From the IMG/VR virus record IMGVR_UViG_3300048554_000560, positions 1 to 20,543 of that record: a stretch of DNA of 20,543 bases. The stretch is one strand, 5' to 3'. The notes beneath the pieces are model-generated. The model did no database searches. It had not been told where the DNA came from and saw only the letters and a program-made list of their open reading frames with translations. Source of the DNA: a virus. Made by a program: the position numbers and the translations under genes. This document shows positions 20,015 to 20,543 of the stretch, piece after piece (positions within the stretch are counted from its first letter, which is position 1; the number at the start of each line of letters is the position of its first letter).

Positions 20015-20543
20015 TTGCCTAAAAAGAAACAAGAGAAGGGGATACCGGTAGAGAATAGTAATAATTTCTACAAAGCCGGATGGAAACCTAACGCAGAATT
20101 TAACCACGAAACAAACAGAGGTGAAATAACAGAGGTCACCACTGATAAGAACTACCACAATAACTACGACAACATACTAAAGAAGTGGGGATTTAATCCT
20201 AAAGAGTATGAGATAGATGGTATTTTAAAGGTATCTTCCTGGAATGCACAGCTTAAAGGTGGTAGGGTTGAAACATTTTATGCATTCAAAGGTACAATTC
20301 GTAGAAAAAATTTATCAAGAGATAAGTATTACAAGGAGTTGTTTAAACAGGCAGTCAAGAAGCCACCACTACCAAAGCATAATATCTTTAAGGGTGACAC
20401 TGCATTCTGTTTTTTTCTTGCCGACTTTCAGTTGGGTAAAGATGACTATGGTGTAGAGAATACAGTCAAAAGATTTGATGTTGCTTTACAAGATGGGTTG
20501 CAACTATTAAAGAACTACCGAAAAATGGGTATGAAGATAGATG
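20015..20543 (+). CDS. Possible metallophosphoesterase, 5' part only
   Basis: A reading frame opens at TTG 20015 (GGAGGTG about five bases upstream) and runs to the window edge; about 176 residues are visible. The N-terminal 40 residues are basic and polar, followed by a helical segment with Trp-Gly-Phe-Asn-Pro and a beta segment around residues 70-90. Near residue 135 it has Leu-Ala-Asp-Phe-Gln-Leu-Gly-Lys followed by Thr-Val-Lys-Arg-Phe, which matches the first metal-binding part (Asp-X-Gln-X-Gly-Lys) of metallophosphoesterase-like proteins I recall from actinophages. The remaining catalytic motifs lie outside. It carries palindrome copy 9 and sits behind copy 8, marking a likely new transcription unit. 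Confidence 0.8.
   Translation, partial: MPKKKQEKGIPVENSNNFYKAGWKPNAEFNHETNRGEITEVTTDKNYHNNYDNILKKWGFNPKEYEIDGILKVSSWNAQLKGGRVETFYAFKGTIRRKNLSRDKYYKELFKQAVKKPPLPKHNIFKGDTAFCFFLADFQLGKDDYGVENTVKRFDVALQDGLQLLKNYRKMGMKID
20339..20350. promoter_or_regulatory. Dispersed palindrome copy 9 (in-gene)
   Basis: TTGTTTAAACAG, preceded by GAG, read as Glu-Leu-Phe-Lys-Gln like copies 3 and 6. It lies 358 bp after copy 8. Confidence 0.55.

Noticed and set aside
20244-20456. Open frame of 70 codons near the right edge.
   Set aside because: The frame starting at TTG 20015 has a ribosome site, runs open to the edge and carries a family-like motif; the other frame is a shadow.
1-20543. tRNA genes, CRISPR arrays, insertion sequences, integrase or attachment site.
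   Set aside because: I looked for T-loop motifs, regular direct repeats, transposase-like frames and recombinase motifs and found none convincing.

Overview
The window is about 20.5 kb of AT-rich phage DNA in which every convincing gene lies on the + strand, tightly packed and often joined by a 1-nt TAATG stop/start overlap. Content (scaffold, HK97-type capsid, tail and glycine-rich fibre proteins, a holin/lysin cassette) marks it as the virion and lysis part of a tailed dsDNA phage. No tape-measure, sheath or tube gene is seen between capsid and lysis genes, which favours a short-tailed (podovirus-like) virion, although the portal and terminase lie outside the window. Low GC and relatives of proteins common in marine phages suggest a marine source. 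An r1t-type holin, a Thr/Ser linker of the kind seen on actinobacterial surface proteins, a predicted leaderless transcript and similarity to virion proteins of Streptomyces phages point weakly to a low-GC marine actinobacterium; this is inference.

Layout. (1) 1-6936: six genes, five of them large and acidic, coding for unrecognised proteins placed directly before the scaffold; candidate internal/ejected virion proteins. A 28-residue Lys-rich microprotein is tucked among them. (2) 6937-8700: a self-contained capsid unit: palindromic operator and extended -10 promoter, a structured leader of about 150 nt, scaffold, a hairpin pair over the capsid ribosome site, major capsid protein, and a terminator with a second similar promoter overlapping its 3' arm. 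(3) 8716-16479: decoration-like protein, connector/neck-like protein, beta-propeller tail protein, then a receptor-binding cluster with an Ig-like domain protein, two glycine-rich fibre proteins and small accessory proteins. (4) 16485-19939: lysis and cell-envelope cassette starting at a leaderless promoter: four small membrane proteins, a secreted Glu-rich 603-residue protein, Cys-rich microproteins, a DUF5675/L,D-transpeptidase-like enzyme and an r1t holin. (5) 19976-end: a new promoter/operator and the 5' part of a gene that may encode a metallophosphoesterase.

The main unexplained signal is a 12-bp palindrome, TTGTTTAAACAA or a one-base variant, present nine times on both sides of gene boundaries. 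Three copies lie at promoters and six lie inside genes, where all six are read in one phase as Leu-Phe-Lys-Gln. It looks like a dispersed binding site for a phage regulator. A second genome-wide signal is the apparent complete absence of GATC, CATG and GANTC together with a surplus of CCGG, suggesting a history of restriction pressure.
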